DNA from: JADKIH01 sp031385005
GTDB taxonomy: Bacteria > Bacteroidota > Bacteroidia > AKYH767-A > 2013-40CM-41-45
Assembly (NCBI GenBank): GCA_031385005.1
Contig: JANNBB010000006.1
Location: 124,001-188,000 of the forward strand
Direction: 5' to 3'
Length of the DNA stretch: 64,000 bases
A program made the position numbers and the translations under genes. Below, piece after piece: positions 37,466 through 46,893 of the stretch (position 1 is the first letter of the stretch; each line of letters starts with the position of its first letter). The notes below the pieces were generated by a model. It searched no databases. It saw only the letters and a list, made by a program, of their open reading frames with translations, and had not been told where the DNA came from.

Positions 37466-38149
37466 ATGCAATTGACCTTCTCAGAGGAGAACTATTTAAA
37501 AGCGATTTTCAAGTTAAAAGAAAAAGAAGTCAAGAAAATAACAACGAATGCCATTGCTTCTTCGGTAAACTCTACTCCTGCTTCGGTTACGGACATGATT
37601 CAACGGCTTCACGAAAAGAAGCTATTGAACTATGCGCCTTATCAGGGAGTTTCACTTACACTGCAAGGAAAGAAGTCAGCTATTTCTGTGATTCGCAAAC
37701 ACCGTTTATGGGAATTGTTTCTTGTCACCAAACTGGGCTTTAACTGGGATCAGGTGCATGAAATTGCTGAACAATTGGAACATATTCAATCGGAAGAATT
37801 AGTTAAAAAGCTGAATATCTATCTGGGAAAACCGAAATGGGATCCACACGGTGATCCTATTCCGGATGAAAACGGCAATTTCCATACTCAAAAGACGATT
37901 CCACTAACGGAGGCCTCGATTAAGTTTTCGTATAAATTCAGTGGCGTAAGCGACCATAGTTCAGACTTCTTAAAGTATTTAGATAAAAACGGGTTTTCGA
38001 TCGATAAGAAAATAGTCGTTAAGCAGCATACTACATACGATGGTTCGATGTCTGTTTTAGTGGGTAGCTCTACATCAGTGAAGCATATCAGTGCCATCAT
38101 AGCTAAGAACATTTTAGTCACGCAACAAAGTAAAAAATCTGTTCAATAA
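37466..38149 (+). CDS. DtxR/MntR-family metal-dependent repressor
   Basis: 227 residues. N-terminal winged helix (about 1-65: FSEENYLKAIFKLKE ... STPASVTDMIQRLHEKKLLNYAPYQGVSLT), a metal-binding dimerisation helix region (about 70-125, with RKHRLWELFLVTKLG and the EIAEQLEHIQSEELVKKL motif containing paired Glu/His ligands), and a C-terminal FeoA/SH3-like part (about 145-220). This is the DtxR layout, with MntR-like spacing. The neighbouring Nramp gene 13 bases downstream points to Mn2+ or Fe2+ as the co-repressor, and the operator-like repeat over its own promoter suggests it controls both genes. Which metal it senses cannot be read safely. Confidence 0.9.
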   Translation: MQLTFSEENYLKAIFKLKEKEVKKITTNAIASSVNSTPASVTDMIQRLHEKKLLNYAPYQGVSLTLQGKKSAISVIRKHRLWELFLVTKLGFNWDQVHEIAEQLEHIQSEELVKKLNIYLGKPKWDPHGDPIPDENGNFHTQKTIPLTEASIKFSYKFSGVSDHSSDFLKYLDKNGFSIDKKIVVKQHTTYDGSMSVLVGSSTSVKHISAIIAKNILVTQQSKKSVQ

Positions 38150-38162
38150 ATAAATTATAACT

Positions 38163-40052
38163 ATGTCTGATTCAAGTAAAAATATATCATTACCGGAAGT
38201 TCATTCTACAGTAGATACAACGAAAAGCAAAAGCAAATTCAGAACATTTTTCGCTTTTGCCGGACCCGCCTATTTGGTAAGTGTGGGTTACATGGATCCT
38301 GGAAACTGGGCGACAGATATTGCGGGTGGTAGTCAGTTCGGTTATGCTTTGATCTGGGTGCTACTCATGTCAAACATCATTGCACTTCTCTTGCAGAGTT
38401 TAAGTGCCCGTCTTGGTATTGTAAGAGGCCGTGATTTGGCACAAGCATCCAGGGAAACGTATTCACGACCTGTTAATTTTTGTCTGTATATACTGGCTGA
38501 AATAGCCATTGCGGCTTGTGATTTAGCAGAAGTTTTAGGAATGGCAATCGGATTGCAATTATTATTCGGTTTACCATTAATAGTTGGGGTTACGATTACT
38601 GTACTGGACACCTTCCTTTTGCTATTTCTGATAAACTATGGGATTAGAAAAATGGAAGCATTTATTTTGGGATTGGTAGCCATAATCGGCATGGCATTTT
38701 TAGCTGAAATGTTTTTTGCAAAACCGGAAATGGGGCAATTGATTCAAGGTTTTATTCCTTCAATACCAAATGAAACGGCCTTATACATTGCGATTGGGAT
38801 TATTGGAGCTACTGTAATGCCTCATAATTTATACTTGCATTCCTCACTGGTTCAAACACGAAAATTTGAGAGGAACACAGAAGGAATTCGAAAAGCAATC
38901 CGCTACAACATTTTTGATTCTGCCATTGCGCTTAATCTTGCCTTTTTTGTGAATTCAGCAATACTTGTTTTAGCGGCATCCACTTTTTTTAAAAACGGTT
39001 TATATCAGGTTGCTGAAATTCAGGATGCACATCGTTTTCTTCAACCTTTACTTGGAAGTGTTTGGGCACCGAAATTATTTGCAATTGCACTGATTGCTGC
39101 GGGACAAAGTTCAACGATTACAGGAACACTGGCCGGACAGATCATTATGGAAGGATATCTGAATATACGGTTAGCGCCATGGATCAGAAGATTAATTACA
39201 CGACTTATTGCGATTATTCCTGCTTTACTTGTTATTCATTATTTCGGAGAAAGCTATACGGGGAAATTATTAATCTTCTCGCAGGTAATACTCAGTTTAC
39301 AATTGGGATTTGCGATTATTCCGCTGATTCATTTTGTGAGTGATAAAGTAAAAATGAAAGAGTTTGCGATTCCGAATTATGTAAAATTTACTGCTTGGTT
39401 ATTCGCTTCAATCATTGTCGGATTGAATGCACGTTTGGTGTATGCACAAGTGTTAGAATGGATCAATACAACTGATAACCCGTTATTAATCTTGTTTGTA
39501 GTACTACCATTAATTATCGGTGCGGCAATTTTATTGCTTTACATAACCTTCCGCCCTCTTTTCAGTAAAGAAGCAAAAACGGTAAAGGGTGGATTGCACA
39601 GAGCTTTTCAGCCAATCGATCCGAAAGAAATTAAACCCTTTAAAAAAATTGCCATTGCCATTGATTTTTCTGACGTCGATCAACAAACTATCAGTAATGC
39701 ATTGTCACAAGGAGGAATAAGAGCCGATTACCTGTTAATACATATTGTTGAATCGGCGGGAGCGTTAATTATGAAAAATGAAATCAGGGATTACGAATTT
39801 CATTCAGATAAAAAATACCTGGATAATTATGCAGAAGAGCTCACCTTAAAAGGATATAAAGTAGAAACAAAAATAGGTTATGGTAATCCCAAAAAGGCAA
39901 TTCCACAAATTGTTAATGAATATGGAGGCGATTTACTGATAATGGGAGCACATGGTCATTCGGGATTTAAGGATTTCCTATTCGGAACCACTGTAGGAAA
40001 AGTGAGACACAGGGTCAATGTTCCATTGTTGATTGTAAGGAAGATTGACTAG
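38163..40052 (+). CDS. Nramp-type Mn2+/Fe2+ transporter fused to a UspA domain
   Basis: 629 residues in two parts. Residues 25-460 are an Nramp proton-coupled divalent metal importer (MntH-like): the metal-site motif DPGN (45-48) in the first span and MPHNLYLHSS (219-228) in the sixth are both intact, and about eleven spans can be read. Residues about 491-629 are a universal stress (UspA) domain with the ATP-type motif GAHGHSGFKDFLFGT (G-x2-G-x9-G-T), so it could bind ATP and gate or sense transport. It follows the DtxR gene by 13 bases in the same operon. Such fusions occur in other Bacteroidota; the function of the UspA part is not known to me. Confidence 0.9.
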   Translation: MSDSSKNISLPEVHSTVDTTKSKSKFRTFFAFAGPAYLVSVGYMDPGNWATDIAGGSQFGYALIWVLLMSNIIALLLQSLSARLGIVRGRDLAQASRETYSRPVNFCLYILAEIAIAACDLAEVLGMAIGLQLLFGLPLIVGVTITVLDTFLLLFLINYGIRKMEAFILGLVAIIGMAFLAEMFFAKPEMGQLIQGFIPSIPNETALYIAIGIIGATVMPHNLYLHSSLVQTRKFERNTEGIRKAIRYNIFDSAIALNLAFFVNSAILVLAASTFFKNGLYQVAEIQDAHRFLQPLLGSVWAPKLFAIALIAAGQSSTITGTLAGQIIMEGYLNIRLAPWIRRLITRLIAIIPALLVIHYFGESYTGKLLIFSQVILSLQLGFAIIPLIHFVSDKVKMKEFAIPNYVKFTAWLFASIIVGLNARLVYAQVLEWINTTDNPLLILFVVLPLIIGAAILLLYITFRPLFSKEAKTVKGGLHRAFQPIDPKEIKPFKKIAIAIDFSDVDQQTISNALSQGGIRADYLLIHIVESAGALIMKNEIRDYEFHSDKKYLDNYAEELTLKGYKVETKIGYGNPKKAIPQIVNEYGGDLLIMGAHGHSGFKDFLFGTTVGKVRHRVNVPLLIVRKID

Positions 40053-40155
40053 TTGATTTATAAAACATGTTTTTTCGAATTCCGAAATAGGGATGCGAAC
40101 TCATCCTTTAAACCGGTGTTATGAAATGGCTTTACGGTTTTCAGGTAATAATGAT

Positions 40156-40163
40156 TACTTTTG
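40156..40163 (+). promoter_or_regulatory. TAnnTTTG box just before smpB
   Basis: TACTTTTG matches exactly and ends six bases before the ATG at 40170, so the message would have almost no leader. No -33 TTTG is evident. Confidence 0.5.
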
Positions 40164-40169
40164 GACACT

Positions 40170-40622
40170 ATGCCAAAGCAGCAGCAGCTGACTATTAAAA
40201 ACAAAAGAGCTGCATTCGAGTATTCTTTTCTAGCGACCTATAAAGCGGGTATAATGCTTACCGGAACTGAGGTTAAGTCCATTCGGGAAGGCAAAGCAAA
40301 TCTTACGGATTCTTTCTGCATCATTACTAATGGAGAATTGTGGGTGAAAAACCTACATATTTCAGAGTATAGTCATGGCTCGTATAACAACCACGACCCT
40401 AAAAGAATGCGTAAACTACTGCTGAATAAATCGGAGTTGACAAAACTACAGAGCAAGATGAAAGAAAAGGGTAATACGATCATCCCTATTCAAATTTTTT
40501 TTAATGAAAGAGGTTTAGCTAAACTGGAAATTGCCTTAGCAAGAGGAAAGAAAGAATTCGATAAGCGAGAAGGAATAAAAAAGAGAGATATTGAAAGAGA
40601 AATAAGTCGCGGCGAAAATTGA
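40170..40622 (+). CDS. smpB: SmpB, tmRNA-binding protein
   Basis: Partner of tmRNA in rescuing stalled ribosomes. 150 residues from the ATG at 40170 (a TTG three codons earlier overlaps the promoter box). The N-terminal NKRAAFEYSFLATYKAGIMLTGTEVKSIREGKANLTDSF is the SmpB core, followed by NNHDPKRMRKLLLNK and ERGLAKLEIALARGKKEFDKREGIKKRD; the basic tail is present. The tmRNA gene (ssrA) is not in the window. Confidence 0.96.
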   Translation: MPKQQQLTIKNKRAAFEYSFLATYKAGIMLTGTEVKSIREGKANLTDSFCIITNGELWVKNLHISEYSHGSYNNHDPKRMRKLLLNKSELTKLQSKMKEKGNTIIPIQIFFNERGLAKLEIALARGKKEFDKREGIKKRDIEREISRGEN

Positions 40623-40625
40623 GGC

Positions 40626-40656
40626 AAAAAAAAAGCGCCCTTTGCAGAGCGCTTTT
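40626..40656. terminator. Bidirectional terminator between smpB and the barrel protein gene
   Basis: AAAAGCGC (40631-40638) pairs with GCGCTTTT (40649-40656), with A9 on the left side, so it can serve both convergent genes. Confidence 0.85.
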
Positions 40657-40675
40657 CATATATACTTTATACTTA

Positions 40676-41497
40676 TTAGAAATAAAGACTGAAAGCAACC
40701 ATTCCGGAAGCATTGTCTACATCAATAAGGAAGTCTGAACTTCCACCTGTTTTACCTGAAGAAGTTTTTGGACCTGAAGTAGTAGCATCATAATATTCTG
40801 CTGTAGCTTCGCCTTCACCTGTAGAAGAGATGGATGGTCCCCAGCCGTATTCAAAGCCGAAAGACATTTTCTCAGCGAAGAAGTATTCAGCACCAATGAA
40901 ACCACGAACACCGAAACCAAAAGAAGAACCACCTTTATCTTCAGTAGTGTAAACTCCAGGGAAAGAGATGTTTGTTCCGAAATCTGTTCTGTCAGGATTT
41001 GGAGCAGCAGAAGTTATTGCATTACCGTAATCGTAAGTAGTTTTGCTTGAACCGAGCATAATATATGCTTCAGCACCATAATAACCCTGTACACGACCTT
41101 TTCCACGATATTTCTGGATACCACCTCCTAATGTAATGTTCATGCTGCTTTCTTTCTTAGTATCAGTAACAGTAGCAGCAGGAGTAGTAGTTGAACCTGT
41201 TTGATCAGAAAAACCATCTTGCTTATGGCTGTGAGAACCAATTCTTAATTTAGCACGAAAAGCTGTGTTAGAAGAAGTCATCATTTTTCCAACGATAGTA
41301 AAATTATCAAGGAAACTGCTAGACAAAGCACTTGGGCCAGAATCTCTGAAGATTGTTCCTAATGGAGAAGCGTCGAAGCTGATTGACCAATCTCCATCTT
41401 CAGGTAGGATAGCATTACCTGCTTTTGTCGTTAATGTTTGTGCGCCAGCGAAAGCAACAATTGAAGCTAGGGCTGCAGTCAAAAATAGTTTTTTCAT
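40676..41497 (-). CDS. Outer membrane beta-barrel protein
   Basis: 273 residues: signal peptide (about 1-19, AFAGAQ), then alternating short beta strands and Gly/Ser-rich turns. The strand pairs (ITLGGGIQKYRGKGRVQGYYGAEAYIML, FGFGVRGFIGAEYFFAEKMSFGFEYGW) and the C-terminal aromatic end VAFSLYF are typical of small outer membrane barrels. I do not recognise a specific family. It uses GCT, GCA and GGA strongly, and may be highly expressed. An uncharacterised gene with no operon partner. Confidence 0.7.
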   Translation of the reverse strand: MKKLFLTAALASIVAFAGAQTLTTKAGNAILPEDGDWSISFDASPLGTIFRDSGPSALSSSFLDNFTIVGKMMTSSNTAFRAKLRIGSHSHKQDGFSDQTGSTTTPAATVTDTKKESSMNITLGGGIQKYRGKGRVQGYYGAEAYIMLGSSKTTYDYGNAITSAAPNPDRTDFGTNISFPGVYTTEDKGGSSFGFGVRGFIGAEYFFAEKMSFGFEYGWGPSISSTGEGEATAEYYDATTSGPKTSSGKTGGSSDFLIDVDNASGMVAFSLYF

Positions 41498-41828
41498 TTT
41501 TTATGTGTTTTTGGGTTTATTAGATTTTATGTCTGCAAATTTAAGCTTGCTACAAAGTACGAGTCAAGTTTTTTAGATTTTTTTCAACCTTACATTGTTC
41601 ATAGACCACTAGATCAGGGCTTTAATTAATGAATGATAGATGTCATAATATTGAGTAAAAAGGACTAAAATGTAAAATTGAGCCAAAAAGCGTCAATTGT
41701 AATTTAAAGAATAAACTGATTTTACTTTATTAGTCGAAAAAGTTGAAAATCAAAGAAATTTTAAAATTATCTTAATAAATATCAGCACGTTGACAGTTAG
41801 AAAAGATTAATTTTAGGTTAAAATTTGT
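41498..41828. other. 331-base region between barrel gene and SusC promoter
   Basis: Very AT-rich with no credible ORF. It holds the divergent promoters of the barrel gene (minus) and of SusC (plus). No riboswitch or RNA is visible. Confidence 0.4.
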
Positions 41829-41836
41829 TAAATTTG
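41829..41836 (+). promoter_or_regulatory. Likely -7 box for the SusC/SusD pair
   Basis: TAAATTTG exactly matches TAnnTTTG, 63 bases before the SusC ATG. A near-copy TAAAATTTG lies just upstream. No TTTG at the -33 distance. Confidence 0.45.
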
Positions 41837-41899
41837 TTATTTATTTTCCTAAATTGACCAAAATTTCAATTTTAAATTGTTTAACCAAAACTAACTTCT

Positions 41900-44800
41900 A
41901 TGAGAAAAGCATTTACGCTATTTGCGTTATTGCTTGCATTTTTAACTATGCAAGTATCTGCGCAGGAAAGAACCATTACAGGTAAAGTTATTTCATCACA
42001 AGACAATCTAGGTATACCTGGTACCAGTGTTGTTGTAACCGGAACTACCATAGGGACTCTTACGGACATTGACGGAAATTATAAGCTAAATGTCCCTGCT
42101 GAAACTAAAGCAATTCGATTTACATCTGTAGGTATGAAATCGAAAACTGTTGAGTTAACAGCAGCCAATGTTATTGATGTTACACTCGATTTAGATGTTT
42201 TAAAACTAGATGAAGTTGTTGTAACAGCTTTGGGAATAAAAACAGAAAAGAAGCGACTTGGATTTGCAGTCCAAGATGTTCAAGGTAATGAAATTTCCAA
42301 ATCAGGTGAAACGAACGTAATTCAAAGTCTTGCAGGAAAAGTTGCAGGTGTTGAAATTATTTCTTCTTCGGGAATTCCGGGAGCTTCATCTTTTATAAAT
42401 ATTCGAGGTTACCACTCACTTGGATCTACATCTGCAAGTCAGCCTTTAATGGTTATCGATGGTATTCCAATTGACAACTCCTATTCAAGTTCCGGAAATC
42501 CTGATGATGGAGGAAATAATCTAGTTCTTCAGGGAGCAGGGGCGTCGAATAGAGGTATTGATATTGATCCAAACGATATCGAATCAGTATCCATATTAAA
42601 AGGGCCAGCCGCAAGTGCACTTTACGGAATTCAAGCTGCCAACGGTGTAATCGTTATTACTACTAAAAAGGGACGCCCTTCAGGAGCTGGAAATAAATTA
42701 AATGTAAGTTACTCTTCTACTGTTCAATTTGACAAAGTAAGTAACTTGCCAAAGCTTCAAAACAAATACGCACAAGGCTCTGGAGGAGTATATAGAGGTC
42801 CTTCAACTTTAAATAGAAATAGCTGGGGGCCGGCAATAAGTACTCTTTCTTATGATCATGATATTGCTGATCCTTACAACAGTTTTGGAAAAATAGTTTC
42901 TAGTACTGACCCAGGTGCCGACGAAGCAGCTAAAGCTTATGATCCTTATGATTTCTTTAAAACAGGATCAACGTTTACAAATAGTGTGAATTTTTCAGGA
43001 GGAACAGATTTAGCAACATTTTATGTTTCTGCTTCACATTACAAACAAAACGGAATAGTACCAAAGAGTACCTACACAAAAACCAATGTTAAAGTGGCCG
43101 GTGATGCAAAATTATCTAATAAATTTTCTGTTGCAGGATCTATATCATATATAAAATCAGGAGGTGACAGAATTCAACAAGGTTCCAACCTTTCCGGTTT
43201 GATGCTTGGACTTACACGTACAGCTCCGACTTTTGATAATACAAATGGAGTTGATGATCCGGCTAATGACCCTTTATCCTATGAATTAGCCGATGGAACT
43301 CCTCGTAGCTATAGGCCAGGTATTTATGATAGCCCTTATTGGACCGTTAATAAAAATCCATTTAAAGACGACGTTAATCGTATGATTGGTGTAGTAACCT
43401 TAAACTATAAACCATTAAACTGGCTCGACGTTACTTATCGAATCGGAAATGATTTTTACAATGATCGCCGTAAACAAGTATTTGATATTGGTTCAGGTGC
43501 TTATTCTGCCGGACAAATTGGATATGATAATCATTTTGAGCGTGATGTTGTTTCTGATTTAATTTTGACAGCTACTAAAAAACTTTCGACTGATTTAAAT
43601 GGAAGTTTTTTAATTGGAAATAACATATACTCTACGTACCATGAACAGCAGTATACACAAGGTGATGGAATGTCAATACCGGGATTTTACGATATTTCAA
43701 ATACCAGTACAGTTCTTAATAAGAACTTAATTTCCAGAAAGAGAACTGCTGCTTTTTATGCAGATGCAAAATTAGATTACAAGAGTATGCTTTATCTGGA
43801 TTTGACAGGACGTAACGAATGGTCTACCAGCCTACCTGATCCGATTCATAATTCATTTTTCTTTCCATCAGCTAGTTTAGGATTTGTATTTACTGAGCCT
43901 CTTGGTATGGCAGATAATAAATATTTACCTTATGGTAAATTAAGAGTTAGCTACGCTCAAGTTGGAAACGATGCTCCTATCTATGCAACAACCACTACCT
44001 ATCAGTCTACTAAATACTCCGACGGTTGGGTACAAGGTGGTATTGGATTCCCATATCAAGGTGTTTCCGGATTTAATATTTCCAGCACTATTGGTAGTGC
44101 TGATTTAAAACCGGAAATTTCCAAATCAATTGAATTAGGTACTGAATTGAGGTTTTATCAAAACAGATTTTCACTTGATTTCACATACTATACCACTAAA
44201 ATAGAAGACGAAATCCTTACAATTCCAATTTCAGCTGCTTCCGGTTTCCAGCAATTAACATTGAATGCAGGAAAAATGAAAAACAGCGGATTTGAAATTC
44301 AGTTAGGTGCAACACCAATTGAGATGAAAGATTTTTCATGGAACATTACGGCAAACTTTAGTAAAAACAAAAGCGAGGTTACTGAACTTGCTCCTGGAAT
44401 TGAGAACGTATACTTAGGTGGTTTTGAATCTCCTCAATCGCGCGCTGTTGTTGGATCCCCATTTGGTTCCTTATACGGTGGCCGTTGGTTACGTGATGCT
44501 AGTGGAAACGTCGTTATTGATGATTCCGGTAGCTCTGATCCAAATGCAGCAGATTATAATCCGGCAAAAGGATTCCCAATTGCCGATGTTGAAGAAGGAA
44601 TTATCGGAGACCCTAATCCGGATTGGTTAGCCGGCATCAGAAATACTTTCACATATAAAGGTTTTTCTCTATCGGGTTTGATTGATATTCGTCACGGCGG
44701 AGATATCTGGAACGGTACTGAAGGCGCACTGCGTTCAATAGGAACAAGTGCTGCTACAGAAAACAGAGGAGATCCATTTACTTTTGAAGGAGTTCTAGGT

Positions 44801-45181
44801 CATTTAGACAATGATGGAAATATTGTTTCTTCCGGAACAACCAATAACCAATCTGTTGTTTTAGACGAAAATTGGTATCGTCTAGGAAATGGTTCCGGAT
44901 TTGGTGCCATCAATGAGCAATTTATTCAAGATGGTGGATGGGTAAGATTACGTGATATTACTTTAAGCTATACGTTAAATCCAAAATGGTTTAAGAAATC
45001 TTTTATTCGTTCTGCAGAATTTTCAGTAAGCGGTCGCAACCTTTGGATTTCTACAGATTATACAGGTGTTGATCCGGAAACTAATTTAACAGGTACCGGT
45101 TCATTTAGAGCAAATGGCTTTGAATACTTTAACATGCCAGGTACGAAAAGTTATAGTTTCTCATTACGTGTAACTCTTTAA
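41900..45181 (+). CDS. SusC/RagA-family TonB-linked outer membrane transporter
   Basis: 1093 residues. Signal peptide (about 1-21, MQVSAQ), an N-terminal carboxypeptidase-regulatory-like domain (about 24-100: ITGKVISSQDNLGIPGTSVVVTGTTIGTLTDIDGNYKL), the TonB-box region LDEVVVTALG (103-112), a plug (about 125-260) with GVEIISSSGIPGASSFINIRG and SILKGPAASALYGIQAANGVIVITTKKG, then the large barrel ending SYSFSLRVTL. It imports a ligand through the outer membrane using TonB energy, with the SusD protein as lid. No glycoside hydrolase or sensor lies near, so the ligand may be peptide, glycan or other. Confidence 0.95.
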   Translation: MRKAFTLFALLLAFLTMQVSAQERTITGKVISSQDNLGIPGTSVVVTGTTIGTLTDIDGNYKLNVPAETKAIRFTSVGMKSKTVELTAANVIDVTLDLDVLKLDEVVVTALGIKTEKKRLGFAVQDVQGNEISKSGETNVIQSLAGKVAGVEIISSSGIPGASSFINIRGYHSLGSTSASQPLMVIDGIPIDNSYSSSGNPDDGGNNLVLQGAGASNRGIDIDPNDIESVSILKGPAASALYGIQAANGVIVITTKKGRPSGAGNKLNVSYSSTVQFDKVSNLPKLQNKYAQGSGGVYRGPSTLNRNSWGPAISTLSYDHDIADPYNSFGKIVSSTDPGADEAAKAYDPYDFFKTGSTFTNSVNFSGGTDLATFYVSASHYKQNGIVPKSTYTKTNVKVAGDAKLSNKFSVAGSISYIKSGGDRIQQGSNLSGLMLGLTRTAPTFDNTNGVDDPANDPLSYELADGTPRSYRPGIYDSPYWTVNKNPFKDDVNRMIGVVTLNYKPLNWLDVTYRIGNDFYNDRRKQVFDIGSGAYSAGQIGYDNHFERDVVSDLILTATKKLSTDLNGSFLIGNNIYSTYHEQQYTQGDGMSIPGFYDISNTSTVLNKNLISRKRTAAFYADAKLDYKSMLYLDLTGRNEWSTSLPDPIHNSFFFPSASLGFVFTEPLGMADNKYLPYGKLRVSYAQVGNDAPIYATTTTYQSTKYSDGWVQGGIGFPYQGVSGFNISSTIGSADLKPEISKSIELGTELRFYQNRFSLDFTYYTTKIEDEILTIPISAASGFQQLTLNAGKMKNSGFEIQLGATPIEMKDFSWNITANFSKNKSEVTELAPGIENVYLGGFESPQSRAVVGSPFGSLYGGRWLRDASGNVVIDDSGSSDPNAADYNPAKGFPIADVEEGIIGDPNPDWLAGIRNTFTYKGFSLSGLIDIRHGGDIWNGTEGALRSIGTSAATENRGDPFTFEGVLGHLDNDGNIVSSGTTNNQSVVLDENWYRLGNGSGFGAINEQFIQDGGWVRLRDITLSYTLNPKWFKKSFIRSAEFSVSGRNLWISTDYTGVDPETNLTGTGSFRANGFEYFNMPGTKSYSFSLRVTL

Positions 45182-45206
45182 TTACAGACTTTTAAAATAA
45201 AATAAT

Positions 45207-46625
45207 ATGAAAAAAATATATAAAATAACATTTAGTGTTCTTGCTTTGATGGTTATTACTTCAACCGGATGTAAAAAAATCATCGACGAGGATGTAAACG
45301 TTAACCCTAATAATCCTATTGATGCACCTATGAGTTTACTTCTTCCAAGCGCTGAAGGTGGATTAGCATTTTCACTTGGATCGGATCTTGGTCGGTTTCC
45401 ATCACTCTTTGTACAATCCCTTTCCGGTCTTTCAAATCAGCACCTTCTTTATGATAATTATTCATTAACAGAATCTGATGTTAATAATATGTGGTATTAT
45501 AATCTTTATGGTGGAGTTATGACTAATTTGAAAATTATCATGGACAAAGCAGCTGCAACAAATTCACCTTATTATGGTGGAATTGCAAAAATCTTAATGG
45601 CAAATACATTGGGAGTAACAACTGATCTCTGGGGAGACATCCCATACAGTCAAGCTTTTAAAGGCGTTGATGGGTTAACACCTAAATATGATACTCAGGA
45701 ACAAATCTATGAAGCAATTCAAGCATTACTTTCATCTGCTGTATCAGATCTTTCTGCAAGTTCAAGTACGTTTGTACCAGGTGGAGATGATTTAATTTAT
45801 GGCGGTGATTTAGCTGCTTGGACTCAAACTGCAAATGCACTTAGTGCACGTTACTGGCTTCACTTAGGCAAAAGATTTGGTTCTACAGCATATACAAATG
45901 CTCTTACATCGTTGAGCAACGGATCATATACCGACAATTCTACAAATGCACTATTTGTATTTGGTGTAGACCCAACAACTGCAAATCCATGGTATCAATT
46001 TTTTTACGATGCTCGTCCGGGCGATGCAGGAATGGGCAAAGTTCTTGTTGATCAATTATTAACCACAAATGATCCGCGTTTACCATTAATTGCTGCAGAA
46101 ACAGGTGATTCATTAATTATTTATGCAGGTTCTGCTCCGGGTGCCGGTGATGTAATTGTCTCCAATATTGGTTCATTTTACGGATCCTCTAACTCTCCTG
46201 TAGCTTTAATTACTTATCCCGAAATTAAATTTATTGAAGCAGAAGCTCAATTTCAAACGGGTAATTTAGCGGGTGCGGCAACAGCTTTTAATGATGCAGT
46301 AGCTGCCTCATTAGACTATTTTGGAGTTAGCGATTCAACTTTTAGTGCTAATTATGGAAATGAAACAGGAACATCTATTACTTTAGAAAAAATAATTTCT
46401 CAAAAATATGTTGCAATGTTTACGTTAGGCTATGAGCAATGGTCAGACTGGAGAAGGACAGGTTTTCCTGCACTTAGTTTAGCTGCTCAAGCTCAAACTT
46501 CAATTATACCTCGCCGTTTACCTTATCCAAATTCTGAAAGGCTTTACAATTCAAGTAGCAACGCCGCTGCAATTGCCAATCAAGGTGGAGCAACATTAAC
46601 TAACAAAGTTTGGTGGGATCAATAA
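45207..46625 (+). CDS. SusD/RagB-family surface lipoprotein (SusD-like_2)
   Basis: 472 residues with a lipoprotein signal: basic start, hydrophobic stretch and lipobox ITSTGC with acceptor C22. It begins CKKIIDEDVNVNPNNPIDAP, the start of many SusD-like_2 nutrient-binding proteins, and has the TPR-like helical body and a late KYVAMFTLGYEQWSDWRRTGFP segment. It starts 26 bases after SusC and acts as the surface lid over it. No sugar-specific feature can be read. A terminator follows. Confidence 0.93.
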   Translation: MKKIYKITFSVLALMVITSTGCKKIIDEDVNVNPNNPIDAPMSLLLPSAEGGLAFSLGSDLGRFPSLFVQSLSGLSNQHLLYDNYSLTESDVNNMWYYNLYGGVMTNLKIIMDKAAATNSPYYGGIAKILMANTLGVTTDLWGDIPYSQAFKGVDGLTPKYDTQEQIYEAIQALLSSAVSDLSASSSTFVPGGDDLIYGGDLAAWTQTANALSARYWLHLGKRFGSTAYTNALTSLSNGSYTDNSTNALFVFGVDPTTANPWYQFFYDARPGDAGMGKVLVDQLLTTNDPRLPLIAAETGDSLIIYAGSAPGAGDVIVSNIGSFYGSSNSPVALITYPEIKFIEAEAQFQTGNLAGAATAFNDAVAASLDYFGVSDSTFSANYGNETGTSITLEKIISQKYVAMFTLGYEQWSDWRRTGFPALSLAAQAQTSIIPRRLPYPNSERLYNSSSNAAAIANQGGATLTNKVWWDQ

Positions 46626-46640
46626 AAAAGTATTTTTGTA

Positions 46641-46678
46641 AAAAAAACCGTTCTATTAATTTGGAACGGTTTTTTTTT
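46641..46678 (+). terminator. Terminator after SusD
   Basis: AAACCGTTC (46645-46653) pairs with GAACGGTTT (46664-46672) and continues into a long T run. Confidence 0.9.
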
Positions 46679-46893
46679 GCCAAAGTATTTCAATTACTTT
46701 TCTTCACATCCTTATTTGATAGCCACCAAATAATTATTCTACAAAATACAACTCGCCCGATAATATTTAATCTAGCCTTTATCCTACTCACCATCCGATT
46801 TTTCCTGTTCAGAATACTTGTTACATAGGTTTAAGGTTTTTTTGTATATTTACATTACAAATTCAAATTAGTCAAACCCAAAATCCTCACCCT

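Noticed and set aside
41900..46625. Polysaccharide utilisation locus
   Set aside because: SusC and SusD stand alone; no glycoside hydrolase, lyase, sensor or anti-sigma gene is adjacent.
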